Positions 11,950 to 22,560 are shown, counted from the first letter of the stretch. The stretch: 64,000 nt of DNA from Papio anubis (GCF_008728515.1 NC_044976.1:210615467-210679466), one strand, 5' to 3'. Numbers and translations are program-made. The notes: generated by a model not told the origin, from the sequence alone.

Positions 11950-12870
11950 TTTAATTCATTTCCCCATCCCCCAATAGGAAAAAAGTTCTTTCTGTGGAGG
12001 CCAAGAGAAAACTTCCCTGTCACACTCTGAATGTTCACTGAAAATCACTGACAAAAGGCAGATTAACAGGAGAAAAGGCGTACAAATTTATTTGGTCATC
12101 GTTTTGCATGACATGGGAGGCTTCAGAATGAAGAGCCAAAGATACAGGAGAAATTGTCCATTTTATACTTAGATTCAACAAAGGATGAAGAGCTGTGTAG
12201 AAATACGACTGGGCAAAAAGGGAATGATCTGATGGTAATAGACCGAGCGGGGAAGCCTAGCAACAGCTCTCTGTTTAGGTTCCTCTGGGCCTCTCTGCAG
12301 CTTTCCTTCCTTCTGGGTAAGAGGCAGGCCCCTCTCTGGAATGCCGGTGTTATGACTTACAACCAAACAAGTCAGGTAAGTTCTTTACGGAAAGTTTTTA
12401 TACAGAAGTGGGGAGCAGTGTGGGGGGCAGTTAGAGTAATATTTTTAGGTTTTACGGCTGGCTTTATGGGAAAGGGGTTCCGGTTTCTACGACCTGCCTT
12501 CAGGAAGGCAAATTCCAGTTTCTATGCCTAACCTTGGGGGAGAGTAACAGGCCAGCGAGAGGAGGGAATAAGGTCAGAGAAACATGCTTCTGAGTCCCTC
12601 ATATTGGGCTACCATTTTCTGAGATTTAACATTTCTGTAAGAATAATGACAACTAATTTGAGGTGTGGCACTAAAAATAGAAGGAATCTAGCAGCTCTTG
12701 AGGGGTCCATCCTGAGTTGCTTTGTTCTGATCACTTAGCATGTGATCTTGCTACCTAGAAAATTCTTTTACCTGTGATTTTTCTCATTGAAACCCAAGCC
12801 ATAAATTCCATCCTGCAGTATTTTCCTTCCACTCGATCACATCTGCATTTTTTTGGCCACCACGAGACTT
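11950..12870. other. Repeat-like block of unknown class
   Basis: The segment around 12055-12200 ('gattaacaggagaaaaggcgtac' and what follows) reads like an interspersed repeat I have met elsewhere, but I cannot place it in a named family with confidence. An old LTR or DNA element is possible. It contains a 125-codon frame at 12154-12531 with no recognisable domain and no coding support. The (-) Alu at 12891 lies just beyond it. Confidence 0.4.
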
Positions 12871-12890
12871 ACCTTGAGTTCTGCTTCTTT

Positions 12891-13190
12891 TTTTATTTTT
12901 TATTCTTTTTTGAGAAGGAGTCTCGCTCTGTCACCAGGCTGGAGTGCAGTGGCACGATCTCAGCTCACTGCAAGCTTCGCCTCCCGGGTTCAAGCGATTC
13001 TCCTTCCCCAGCCTCCCGAGTAGCTGGGACTACAGGTGCGCGCCACCACACCTGGCTAATTTTTGTATTTTTAGTAGAGACGGGGTTTCACCATGTTGGT
13101 CAGGATGGTCTCGATCTCCTGACCTCATGATCTGCCTGCCTCAGCCTCCCAAAGTGCTGGGATTACAGGTGGGAGCCACCATCCCCGGCC
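12891..13190 (-). mobile_element. AluSc/Y-type, full length, antisense
   Basis: Complete reversed Alu. The 'aggatggtctcgatctcctgacctcatg' class of positions marks the younger Sc/Y group. A perfect 16-bp target-site duplication, 'tgagttctgcttcttt', lies at 12875-12890 and 13191-13206, so the insertion is cleanly delimited. Confidence 0.97.
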
Positions 13191-13206
13191 TGAGTTCTGC
13201 TTCTTT

Positions 13207-14717
13207 CCAAGATAGATCCTCTGGTTTTCCGTTGATTCTGTGAGCACCAGGTACTCCAAAGAATATCATTTCTTTGGAAACAAAGAGTTTTCTGTTTAAT
13301 CAAAGTAAGATCTTATGGCTTGAAATTAAGAATCCTGCCTGACATAATCCCAGTCTCCTGATAAACACAAACAGGCCATCACCCAAACCGGTGCCATAAT
13401 CCCACAACTCAACGTTTAAAAATTAAAATATAATAAATCCCTGCTCTTTTCATTTATTCGTTCATTCATGGCAGGTACATTTCTAGATAATGAACGTATA
13501 GTTATAAATTGTAATGGATTTTACAATTTTCATATCTTTGCTATTGGCAACCAAAGGATGCAACATGCACAATCCAGATAAGGAAGCTAATTGGAAACAG
13601 TTAAAACTTATCTTCCCGAAGTGATAACCTGAAGGTCAAATACAACAGGAGCTACTCTTGCCCTTTCGAATGGCCAACAATCTGAACATATTAACTAAAT
13701 GCCAAATATTACCAAAAGTAAATACTATAGGAGTAGCCCAGTTTGTTAGGTGAGACTTTAAAGGAAACTTTAGAAAGAATGAGCCTGAAATGATGGGAGG
13801 AATAGAGATGTGTATAGAGGAGGAGGGATGGAACCATTTATGGTGAAATGTTCTCAGAAACGGCACAAAGAAAGGAGCTCAAGAATCACAGTCAACACCC
13901 AAGGAGGAGGGTAATTCATTGGATTGGAAGGATCCCAGAGGAAGAAAAAGGTGTAGAAGAAAAGGCCAAACTGTTGCAATTTGCTCAGTTTTTTACCCTC
14001 TAGATCACAGAGATGGGCTGGGGGGCAGGTAGATGAGATGTGGTGTACAATTTCTTAAAATATGTACTGCATATCATACATTTTAGGTGGGTATTATACA
14101 ATTTTCTTAGTGAATAAAGAGGAAACTCATTTAGCTAAAAATTAAAATTAAGGTAACTCTAGCATTCTTTTTCCTTTCTCTCTGGAAAGGTAATAATTGT
14201 GATGTCTGCCAATTTAGAATAGAAATGTTTAAAAACAAAAGAATTAAATTTAGAGAGTTCTCTGTAAAAGTCAGACAAATTTATCAACAAAAGAGAAGAA
14301 ACCATTGTCTCAAGTGTCTTTTTGTTGTTTCTTTAGTCTTCTTATTTTCTGTAAAAAAAGAGAACAAGCCTATGAAAAGCAATGTTATTGATGGCACACT
14401 CTGGGGTTTTCACTAATGTTTTAAATAGGCTTTACATAGAGCAGCAATTATGTGAGATGATACAGTTAAACAGTATCAATAATAAAATATTCCATTTGAG
14501 CACTTCAAAATACTTTGGACTAATTCATATCTGAACATCTTGCTATCAGAACCGTTGAGTTTAAAATAATATATACATATGCATATGTATACTCATATAT
14601 TATATAAACACATAGTTACACAAAAGTAAAATTATTTATTAATAGATTCATTCCTTTTTATCTATGGTCATAAAATTGAAGAATCACTAATAGAATCCAT
14701 AGATCCCCTAAATTCAT
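13207..14717. other. Repeat-poor stretch, no gene recognised
   Basis: No transposon or coding frame is convincing. A region near 14560-14610 is almost pure A/T with a 20-bp perfect palindrome. The rest is ordinary AT-rich sequence. Confidence 0.6.
14572..14591. repeat. 20-bp perfect palindrome
   Basis: 'tatacatatgcatatgtata' equals its own reverse complement. It sits in an A/T-rich patch, so chance formation is plausible. Confidence 0.95.
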
Positions 14718-14726
14718 TTGTGACTT

Positions 14727-15031
14727 TTTTTTCTTTTTTTTTGAGACGGAGTCTCACTCTGTCAACAGGCTGGAGTGCAGTGGCACGATCCCGACTCACT
14801 GCAACCTCCACCTCCTGGGTTCAAGCGATTCTCATGCCTCAGCCTCCCAAGTAGCTGGGATTACAGGCGCACACCACCACGCCCAGCTATTTATTTTTAT
14901 TTTCATTTTTTTAGTAGAGACGGGCTTTCACCATGTTGGCCAGGATGGTCCCAATCTCTTGACCTCATGATCCGCTTGCCTTTGCCTCCCAAAGTGCTGG
15001 GATTATAGGCATGAGCCACTGCGCCCAACTG
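14727..15031 (-). mobile_element. AluSc/Y-type, full length, antisense
   Basis: Complete reversed Alu. The 'caggatggtcccaatctcttgacctcatgatccgc' region is of the Sc/Y class. The middle A-rich segment is expanded to 'tatttatttttattttcattttttta'. Diverged flanking repeats near 14712-14726 and 15028-15042 ('catttgtgac' / 'catttgtcac') look like the target-site duplication. Confidence 0.95.
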
Positions 15032-15124
15032 CATTTGTCACTATTTTTAAACATCTTTCTTATTCATAAACCAATTAGCTAGTGGGGAAAAAACTTAAAT
15101 AGCATTTGTAGGATATACTATCTT

Positions 15125-15428
15125 TTTTTGCGGGGGGGAGACAGGGTCTTGTTCTGTTGCCTAGGCTGGAGTGCACTGACACGACCTTGGCTCCCTGCAA
15201 CCTCCACCTCCCAGGTTCAAGCGATTCTCCTACCTCAGCCTCCTGACTAGCTGGAACTATAGGCATACAACCACCACACCCAGCTAATTTTTGTATTTTT
15301 GTATTTTTAGTAGAGACAGAGTTTCGCCATTTTGCCCAGTCCAGTCTCGAACTCTAGACCTCAGGTGATCCACCTGCCTCAGCCTCCCAAAGTGCTGGGA
15401 TTACAGGCGTGAGCCACTGCACCTGGCC
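15125..15428 (-). mobile_element. Alu (older, S/J-type), antisense
   Basis: Complete reversed Alu with a run of G after a short T tail. The segment 'tttgtatttttgtatttttag' shows a small internal duplication. A perfect 15-bp target-site duplication, 'aggatatactatctt', lies at 15110-15124 and 15429-15443. Confidence 0.95.
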
Positions 15429-15699
15429 AGGATATACTATCTTGATTCTTTTCCTAACCTTGACTTTAAAGATGCTCCTATGAATACTACTAATAAGGTC
15501 CCAGGTAATGAGAGAAAACAAAGGGTAAAGAGTCTTGGTAATTCCCAGGCTAGACAAATATTAATAGAACTATGGAGAAGTACAAGACAGCTGACTTGTT
15601 AGAGCTTTGCAGTTCGTTACTCAAGACAAAAATCTAGGCAGTAATTTCTAGACAGTAATTTCATAAGTGCTTTTTCTTTTTTTTTTTTTTTTTACCCGT

Positions 15700-16590
15700 A
15701 TGCCCTCATGTTTAATCCACTAGCAAATTCAGTTGACTCAGCCCCCAAAACACACCTGAAATAATCTATTTCTAGGCATCCCTATTATAATCACCCTGGT
15801 TGCATGGACCATTATCTCCGGCCTGAACTAATGCAACAGCTTCTTAACTGGTCTTTCTGTTGCCATTCTTACCCACTTACGATCCATTTGCCCCATGACT
15901 TAAAGAATGAAATTTGGTTTGTTTTGTTTTGGTTTTTGAGACGGAGTTTCACTCCGTCACCAGGCTGGAGTGCAGTGGCACGATCTCGGTTCACTGCAGC
16001 CTTCACCTCCTGGGTTCAAGCGATTCTCCTGCCTCAGCCTCCTGAGTAGCTGGGATCACAGGCGCCCACCACCACACCTGGTTAATTTTTGCAGTTTTAG
16101 TAAATATGGGGTTTCACACGTTGGCCAGGATGGTCTCAGTCTCTTGACCTCGTGATCTACCTGCCTCGGCCTCCCAAAGGATGAACATTTAAATACTTAA
16201 TCGGATGGCTTCATTCTTCTTTTAAAAGTTTATCATTGGGTTCGCATTGCTATCAGTAAATTAGAAACTTCTTACGTTGGCATACAACACGAGAAGATGG
16301 AACTGCCATCTATGTGCCCAATCTTATTCTTTGTTACTGTCTTTTTCATGTACCATACTCCCAGCTGCCCTTCCTCCGTCCCTCAAACACACCAATCCCA
16401 TTTCCACCTTAGAGCATTGGGACTAGCTCTCACCTGATTTGAAACTCTCTTCCTGCTCACCTCTCCATGTTGACCCTAACTTAAATGTCACTCCCTTAGG
16501 CCATGTGAACACCCAGTTTAACATAATTCTTCAGCCACATTATGTGGCTCAACTTTAATTCTCTCCATAGTGCTTAGTGCTGTCTCTATT
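15700..16590 (+). mobile_element. L2, sense, split by an Alu
   Basis: The L2 order is clear on both sides of the Alu at 15915-16178. Left: 'cactagcaaattcagttgactc' near 15718 and 'ctaatgcaacagcttcttaactggtct' near 15828. Right: 'tcaaacacaccaatccc' near 16382, 'aacttaaatgtcactccctta' near 16479 and 'atagtgcttagtgctgtc' near 16567. No protein is encoded. Confidence 0.75.
15915..16178 (-). mobile_element. Alu, antisense, 5'-truncated
   Basis: The reversed Alu stops at 'cctcccaaag', so the first 35 or so bases of the Alu are missing. Flanks 'gaatgaaattt' (15905-15915) and 'gatgaacattt' (16180-16190) resemble a target-site duplication. It is inserted in an L2. Confidence 0.93.
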
Positions 16591-16592
16591 TA

Positions 16593-16630
16593 CCTTCTTT
16601 CTTCCTCCCTCTCTCCCTCTCCTTCCTTTC

Positions 16631-16723
<93 letters not shown>

Positions 16724-16843
16724 TTTCTTTCTTTCTTTCTTTCTTTCTTTTTCTTTCTTTCTTTCTATCTTTTCTCTTTCTTTTCTTCTCCCTTTCTTTC
16801 TTTGTCTCTCCCTCTCTTTCCACCTTTCCACCTTTCCCTTCTA
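16593..16843. repeat. Polypyrimidine tract, mostly (TTTC)n
   Basis: The tract is pure C/T from 16593 to 16766, interrupted by one A, then C/T again to 16803 and on with a single G. The core is some 25-30 TTTC units. It directly follows the L2 end. Long mirror-symmetric polypyrimidine can form intramolecular triplex. Frames reading through it on both strands are artefacts. Confidence 0.97.
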
Positions 16844-16893
16844 AAGATCAAGAATTATGCATGCTTGCCAGGTATGGAGTATGCACTTTAAAA

Positions 16894-16944
16894 TGTGTGT
16901 GTGTGTGTGTGTATATATATATTTATATATGCATATATATATAG
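16894..16944. repeat. (GT)n(AT)n microsatellite
   Basis: Nine or ten GT units run into an alternating AT block with a 'gcatat' interruption. Confidence 0.93.
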
Positions 16945-17004
16945 GTATGTACATATAGTTTACATGTTGATATCATACAGACAGATAACTATGAAATCTG
17001 ATTA

Positions 17005-17135
17005 TTCATTCAGTGAAGGTTTGTTAAACACCTATATATTCCGGGCATTGGAATATGAGACAGACAAGACTACTGTCTTCATTCAGCCCACATTCAGCTC
17101 GGGGAGATAGAGAACTAACAAACAAATGGACAAAC
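17005..17135 (-). mobile_element. L2 3' region, antisense
   Basis: Reversed L2 end: 'ttcattcagtgaaggtttgttaaacacc' at about 17008, then a 'gacagacaagactactgtcttcattcag' segment and 'gggagatagagaactaacaaacaa', in the order expected for L2 read backwards. Confidence 0.65.
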
Positions 17136-17483
17136 AAAAGAAAATTTCAGGCTGTAATAACAGTAAGGAATAAAATTTAAAAGGTAATATCAAAGAGAGT
17201 TATAATGGGCTTGTTCGAAAAGCTCCATTAACCAAACCCACCAAAAGAATCAATTGAAATGTTCAAGTAGAAGACATTTTGCAGTTTTTAGATATCTTAT
17301 TCTCCAAGATCTTCCACACATTGGACGCAGTTGTCCATAAACTACCTTCAAATGAAACGCCCACTAAATTGCTGCCACTGGAAAAAGAAAAGAATGGCTC
17401 AATGCTCAAGATTAAAATGCAGGCCGACACTTTCTGCTTTATTTGTTTTGGGGTTGTGTGGAGAAATGCTGACATCTTTAACT
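17136..17483. other. No recognised feature
   Basis: This stretch between the L2 end and an Alu shows no repeat family that I recognise and no convincing coding frame. Confidence 0.5.
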
Positions 17484-17779
17484 TTTTTTTTTTTTCTTTG
17501 AGATGGAGTCTAACTCTGTCACCCAGGCTGGAGTGCAGTGGCGCGATCCCTGCTCATTGTAATCTCTGCCACCCAGGTTCAAGCGATTCTCCTTCCTCAA
17601 CCTCCTGAGTAGCTGGGATTACAGGCGCCTACCACTGTGCCCGGCTAATTTTTGTAGTTTTAGTAGAGATGGAGTTTCACCATCTTGGCCAGACTGTCTT
17701 GACCTCCTGACCTTGTGATCCACCTGCCTCATCCTCCCAATGTGCTGGGATTATAGGTGTGAGCCACCACACCTGGCCC
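17484..17779 (-). mobile_element. Alu, full length, antisense
   Basis: Complete reversed Alu after a T-rich tail. Flanking 'acatctttaac' and 'ccatctttgtc' form a short diverged target-site duplication. Confidence 0.95.
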
Positions 17780-18680
17780 ATCTTTGTCTTTTTTAAAAAT
17801 AGAAATTCTTGCATTGAGAATATGACATAATCCAAACCCTATACCATGCATCTAATGTCTGTGTCTGAGCCATGTCCTGACCACAGGGTTGGGATGACTA
17901 TGCCAGGCTTAGTAATGCTTACGGACAGGAGGCATTTCGGAACCACACCACGATACCGCTGGCAAGAAAGATGGGAAAACGGCAGCAATTCTGTCTGCTG
18001 TGCTTTGTGTGTGAGTTCTACCTGGCTGATTGAATTTCCTCCCAACACCTACCTCAGATGTGTTGTCTAGGTGAAAATAAGCACTTCAATGAGCTGGTCT
18101 AATTTTAATCCTCAGCCCTAATTTTAATCCACTCAGCCCCACCCCCATGTAGTTACCTCCGTCTTGACGAAGAGGAACATCCCAGGTGCAAATCGAGAGC
18201 GGTTTCCCTATTTCACCTGTGTCCCCCTCCCCATCTTCCTGCCAACATCAGAAACAAGAGTCCAAACATCCCTGGCCACACTGCAGAAGCTGTTCAAACA
18301 ATCCTTGTGTTCTTTCCAATTTGCCGACGTGGTCTGGCAAACAGAGAGATTTCTCTTAAGGTTTCTCTTAAGAAACCTTAAGAGATTATAAACACAATTA
18401 ACAGAGAGATGGCCAGGCAAGGTGAGAGAACGCTTGGCTGTTTTAACTGCTTATCTGGTGCTGTAAAAGCTTACCTAAGAGATGTCAGAGGGACGGACAG
18501 AAACCTATCAGCGCTCAGGCAGGACAGGTGCTCCAGTGAGGCAAGGACTGTGCCTTCATTAATGCTGCATCTGTCCATGCAGAAACTATCTTCTCATGGA
18601 TATAGGCTGATGATAGTAAATTTGGGAGGGTTATTTACTGGCGGAGCGTCTGTTCCCAAAGAAAATTAATTATTAAATCA
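17780..18680. other. Repeat-free island with perfect hairpin
   Basis: About 900 bp of higher-complexity, somewhat GC-richer sequence without any repeat I can recognise. Frames of 75-86 codons occur on the + strand but show no domain, no shared frame and no splice logic that I can defend. It could be unique non-coding or conserved regulatory DNA. It contains the hairpin at 18352-18385. Confidence 0.55.
18340..18410. repeat. Perfect 14-bp hairpin between 11-bp direct repeats
   Basis: Arms 18352-18365 (tctcttaaggtttc) and 18372-18385 (gaaaccttaagaga) are exact reverse complements around a 6-base loop (tcttaa). The 11-mer 'aacagagagat' occurs at 18340-18350 and again at 18400-18410, bracketing the hairpin. 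No function is known to me. Confidence 0.9.
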
Positions 18681-18925
18681 GTGTCAACTTAGAGAGATGT
18701 CTGGAGCGGTCTGCCGCAGGGCATTGTCTGCAGCACTGTCCACTCTGCCACTTTTAACAGTGCTTTGATGGCCTGGGGCACACAGATGACACACTTATCT
18801 ATGTGTGATAACGCTCAGCCTAGAGGAACACAGAATGTATTGAATAAAAGGATCGGATTCAGAGAAGTAGGCATAATGGAAATTTAGCAAGGTGATATTT
18901 AACAGACCCTGAGCTTACCTTAAAA
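18680..18925 (+). mobile_element. L3/CR1-like LINE fragment, sense
   Basis: The order 'gatgtctggagcggtctgccgcagggc', 'cctggggcacacagatgacaca' and 'ggatcggattcagag' parallels the reverse-transcriptase region of ancient L3/CR1-like elements. It is strongly diverged and the identification is from memory. Confidence 0.45.
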
Positions 18926-19034
18926 ATAAAAACAAAATCCCCACGAGAATGGATGGGGAGAATGTAATAAACATTAGTACAAATAACACTTAGGAGTTTT
19001 ACTTTACCATTAATAATAGTAATTATAATAATGA

Positions 19035-19530
19035 TAATAGTAGGCAGCAATTATCAAGAGTTTATCACGTACCAAGCACTGTTCTAATAATTTAAAACAT
19101 ATCATTAGAGGCTGGGTGTGGTGGCTCACATCTGTAATCCCAGCACTTTGGGACGCTGAGGCAGGAGGATCACTTGAACCCAGGAATTTGAGACCAGCCT
19201 GGGCAACATAGCAAGACCAGGTAAGTACAAAAAATTTTTTAAATTAGCTGGGAGGCCTGGCACGCACCTGTAGTCCCAGCTACTCAGGAGACTGAGGTGG
19301 GAGGATTTCTTGAGCCTGGGAGATTGAGGCTGCAGTGAGCTGTGTTCATGCCACTGCACTCCAGCCTGGGTGTCAGAGCCAGACCCTGTCCCCAAAAAAT
19401 AAAAGAATAAAATAAAGAAAATTAAAATGAAATATATGATTAACTCATTTAATCTCGATAAAATCTTTAAAGTACCTTATTGGCATCCCCATTCTATAGG
19501 TGAAGAACAGATGTAAAATAACTTAAAATG
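19035..19530 (-). mobile_element. MIR, antisense, split by an AluJ
   Basis: The left part (19035-19107) has 'gtaccaagcactgttctaataatttaaaacat'. The right part (about 19440-19530) resumes with 'aactcatttaatctcgataaaatc' and 'catccccattctataggtgaaga'. Joined across the Alu, these give the normal reversed MIR order. Confidence 0.75.
19111..19430 (+). mobile_element. AluJ, full length, sense
   Basis: Sense Alu with old-subfamily positions ('gcaggaggatcacttgaaccc', 'gcctgggcaacatagcaagacc', 'gaggctgcagtgagctgtg'). A 13-bp flank pair, 'aaacatatcatta' (19095-19107) and 'aaatatatgatta' (19430-19442), is the probable target-site duplication. Confidence 0.95.
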
Positions 19531-19716
19531 AATCAATAATGTAATGCGATTGTCAAAAAGTATTAATGTGATCTTAGATGTTAGAGAATAGTGTCCAGAA
19601 CATGAGAATTGATAAAGCTTCTCTAACTGCACTTAAATTATTGTATTCTGTTTTGAGCAAAATGGAGCCTTGAGGAAAAAGGTTAGCATGATCAGGAATG
19701 CACACATATATATACT

Positions 19717-20006
19717 TTTTTCTTTTTGAGATGGACTCTGGCTCTGTTGCCCAGGTTGGAGTGCAGTGGTGCTATCTCGGTTCACTGCAATCTCTGCCTG
19801 CCAGGTTCAAGCGATTCTCCTGCCTCAGTCTCCTGAGTAGCTGGGCTTACAGGCTCATATCACCATGCCCAGGTAATTTTTGTATTTTTAGTAGAGACGG
19901 GGTTTCACCAAGTTGGCCAGGCTGGTCTCGAACTCCTGACCTCGTGATCTGTCCACCTCAGCCTCCCAAAGTGCTGAGATTACAGGCATGAGCCACCATG
20001 CCCGGC
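19717..20006 (-). mobile_element. AluS, full length, antisense
   Basis: Complete reversed Alu with S-class positions ('ggctggtctcgaactcctgacctcg'). Flanks 'tcaggaatgcac' (about 19692) and 'ccaggaatgcaa' (about 20008) form a short target-site duplication. Confidence 0.94.
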
Positions 20007-20562
20007 TCCAGGAATGCAACCATTTTTAAAGAGGAACAATGAATGTAAAAGTCCGATGAATTTATGGCTAAATTACAGAAAGAAGAGAAGAACATGAGAG
20101 TTTGAGTGAGGACTTCAAACCCTTAGTGATGTTCAGTTTCAATAGCATGAAACATATGCTCTGCTGCTTCGGAGTGTGGCCATAAAAATAATAGCAAACA
20201 CATTCCATGGAATACTTACTATGACTTTCCCAGATTACAAAGTACAAGGAGTAGATGTGAAAACGAATAAATAGAAGCTCGATAAAAAGCAAAGCTTTCT
20301 AGTGGGATTGCTTTGTGAGATGGGAATCATGCCTTGCTGAGGACGTGCAGGCGGTGGCTGAAATCGGATGACACGGGGTGAAGGGACCTCTCTGGATCTC
20401 TACTCTGTGAGTCGACAAGGAATAAACTGCAGACACCATTTTGGTAACAGATCAACATAAGAAAATTTAAAGATAGAGGTCAATTGTGGTAACCAAACTA
20501 AAGGTCCTCCAAAAAGGCCTCCACCTGTACTTCTAAGAGTTTCAATTAAATTTAATAAATAT
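20007..20562. other. No recognised feature
   Basis: Half a kilobase between two Alus without a repeat family I recognise and without a coding frame that stands up. Confidence 0.5.
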
Positions 20563-20868
20563 TGGCTGGGTGTGGGGCTCACTCCTGTAATCCTAGCACT
20601 TTGGGAGGCTGTCGTGGGTGGATCACCTGAGGTCAGGAGTTCGAGACCAGCCTGGCCAATATGGTAAAACCCTGTCTCTAGTAAAAATACAAAAATTAAT
20701 TGGGCATGGTGGCGCGTGCCTGCAATCCCAGCTACTTGGAAGGCTGAGGCAGGATAATCACTTGAACCCAGGAGGGGGAGGTTGTAGTGAGCTGAAATCA
20801 CACCATTGCACTCCAGCTGGGCGACGAGCACAAAATTCTGTCTCAAAAAACAAACAAACCAAAAAAAA
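20563..20868 (+). mobile_element. AluS, full length, sense
   Basis: Complete sense Alu, S-class ('cacctgaggtcaggagttcgagaccagcctggcc'). It shows small deletions and a short (CAAA)n-type tail. The long antisense frame at 20400-20876 lies across it and is not a gene. Confidence 0.95.
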
Positions 20869-21540
20869 CACTTCATAAATATTTATTGACTTAGGTGCCA
20901 GGCTATCCAAAAGATGGATCATGCCTTATTTATAAGCTTACATCATATTTTCTCCAAAATAGGAATAATTATTTTAAAACAATTGTCCCCTATTATTTTG
21001 GAACACGATACGAATAGATATTTCAGGAGCGCATTGGCATAAAGCAAAATTATCATCAACTAAATCTGAACTTGCCACAAATTATCTTAACCTTATTTGT
21101 TTTCAACAATTTCTAAACTCCTTTTGCATTGTTTTAAATAAATTTTCAGTATAATGCAGTTCTGGGTCAATAAATTAATTGAAGACTATACTTTTTATTT
21201 TCTTGTATAAACTGATATGGCTAATTGTACTTTTCTAAAGTTTATTTAAAGTATTTTTTGTCTTGAGTTTGCGTGCTGTTTGTCAGTTCCTTCATTAATG
21301 TCATTTCCCCCAGATTCAATTTTGACATTTTCCATTCATTTTTGTCATCTCGCTGTCTCCTCTATCCACCCTAGTTCACTGCCTGTTCCTGGCTGGGCCA
21401 TCATGCTGCTAACAAAAGCACTTTGGAAACATTTTTCTATCAACTCTTCAGTTTACCACCTTTTAAATATATATATATATATAATTGTCTGAGTTTTAGG
21501 GAACAAACTACATGGTTTACTTCTTTTTTTAGTTAACTTA
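20869..21540. other. AT-rich, no gene; short (TA)n at 21464-21482
   Basis: Low-GC sequence without a recognised transposon. A small alternating TA run sits at 21464-21482. The 70-codon frame at 21280-21492 ends in that run and is not convincing. Confidence 0.5.
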
Positions 21541-21544
21541 ATAA

Positions 21545-21690
21545 TCCTTCCCAGGATTATTGGAATAAACATTTTCCCATATTTTAGAGGCACAGAGAGG
21601 TCAGGCACTTGTCGAAGATCACACAGTTAGTAAATTATGGAGCTGGAATCTGAACTCCAGGTCCTGTGTGTTTATTCACTAGCCTATCCC
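21545..21690 (-). mobile_element. MIR, antisense
   Basis: Reversed MIR: 'tttagaggcacagagaggtcaggcacttg' at about 21583, then 'gatcacacagttagtaaatta' and 'ctggaatctgaactccaggtcctg', all in order. Confidence 0.85.
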
Positions 21691-21944
21691 CTGCCCACCC
21701 AGACTCCATCATGAAACGAAAGGTAGGCATAGCATATTATCAGTCAGATGAGAGTCTCATATTATGTGGGAACCATGCCATTTTATTTCTGAAACAGCAA
21801 CTTCATTGTGAGGTTTAGAAATCCCTGAGCTTTGTGTCAACTGAAGACCTGTCACCGTCACCCTAGCTCAAGCAGTGAGCAACACGAGGTGGTGGGACAA
21901 AAGCCATTCCTTTAAGTGTCCTCTGTACCCGACAAAAGAAGACA

Positions 21945-21997
21945 TCACCAAAGACCTAGTATACAGTTGGTACTCATAAAGGTTTGCTGCATTGAGG
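21945..21997 (+). mobile_element. L2 3'-end remnant, sense
   Basis: 'cctagtatacagttggtactcataaaggtttgctgcattga' matches the pattern of the L2 3' end ('cacatagtaggcgctcaataaa...'). It is short and diverged. Confidence 0.45.
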
Positions 21998-22144
21998 CTA
22001 GTTTTCTAGCGGCGACACCAGTCCTGTTTATAAAAACCAGTCAGATCAATCTTCTACGAGGAATTGCACTTCGAGCACTTTGAAGTTTCTAAATGAAGTC
22101 TATATGTTTCATCAAGCTTAAAAAAAAGTCCAAGGCATTGATGT

Positions 22145-22330
22145 AGCAGGGCATTATGGTATCATAGAAAGGAAACTGGACAAAGAGTTTTTAAAAAAAC
22201 AGATTTGAATCATGGTCTGTCTCAGTGCCTCAGTTTCCTAATCTGGAAAACAATTTTTTTTTCATAAGATTCTAAAAATCCAATATAATTGTGTTAGGTG
22301 AAAAGCATTCTGTGTATGGTGGCAAGTTAT
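22145..22330 (+). mobile_element. MIR, sense
   Basis: 'cagatttgaatcatggtctgtctcag' runs into 'tgcctcagtttcctaatctgg', the diagnostic centre of MIR. The core between them is shortened. Confidence 0.7.
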
Positions 22331-22364
22331 ACAAGTTTAATCAATATCATTACTAACAATTATG

Positions 22365-22560
22365 TTATTATTAATGAATAAGTGTATTCACCCATTAATC
22401 ATTAATTATCAATCCATTATTATTACATGTGTATTATTAATATTCAATTATCACATGTATTCAATTATTATACATGTAGTAACTGAATAATTATTAAATT
22501 ATAATTAACAAATAATAATTGAATAATAATAATTAATAACAAATACACATGTAATAATTG
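22365..22560. repeat. AT-rich inverted-repeat cluster
   Basis: Arms 22419-22435 and 22542-22558 ('attattacatgtgtat' and its complement) pair perfectly over 17 bp. The 106 bp between them hold further partial ATTATT/AATAAT complementarity. GC content is very low. It could form a cruciform. Confidence 0.85.

Noticed and set aside
12774..13130. 118-codon frame on the + strand
   Set aside because: Most of it is translated antisense Alu (12891-13190) with the usual Alu-peptide pattern.
16570..16944. Serine/phenylalanine/leucine-rich frames on +, and lysine/arginine/glutamate-rich frames on -
   Set aside because: They are direct translations of a (TTTC)n polypyrimidine tract.
18352..18385. Rho-independent terminator
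   Set aside because: The stem is not GC-rich, no T run follows, and the sequence is not bacterial.
18409..18669. 86-codon + frame in the repeat-free island
   Set aside because: The start lies at the edge of the direct repeat; there is no domain or family resemblance, and neighbouring frames are in different phases. Kept only as part of the island.
19660..19716. Small nuclear RNA-like text ('ggttagcatgatcagg') before an Alu
   Set aside because: Only a few bases resemble a U6-type segment and the rest of the gene is absent.
20400..20876. 158-codon minus-strand open frame, the longest in the window
   Set aside because: It runs through a sense AluS. The peptide is translated Alu, a common artefact, with no other support.
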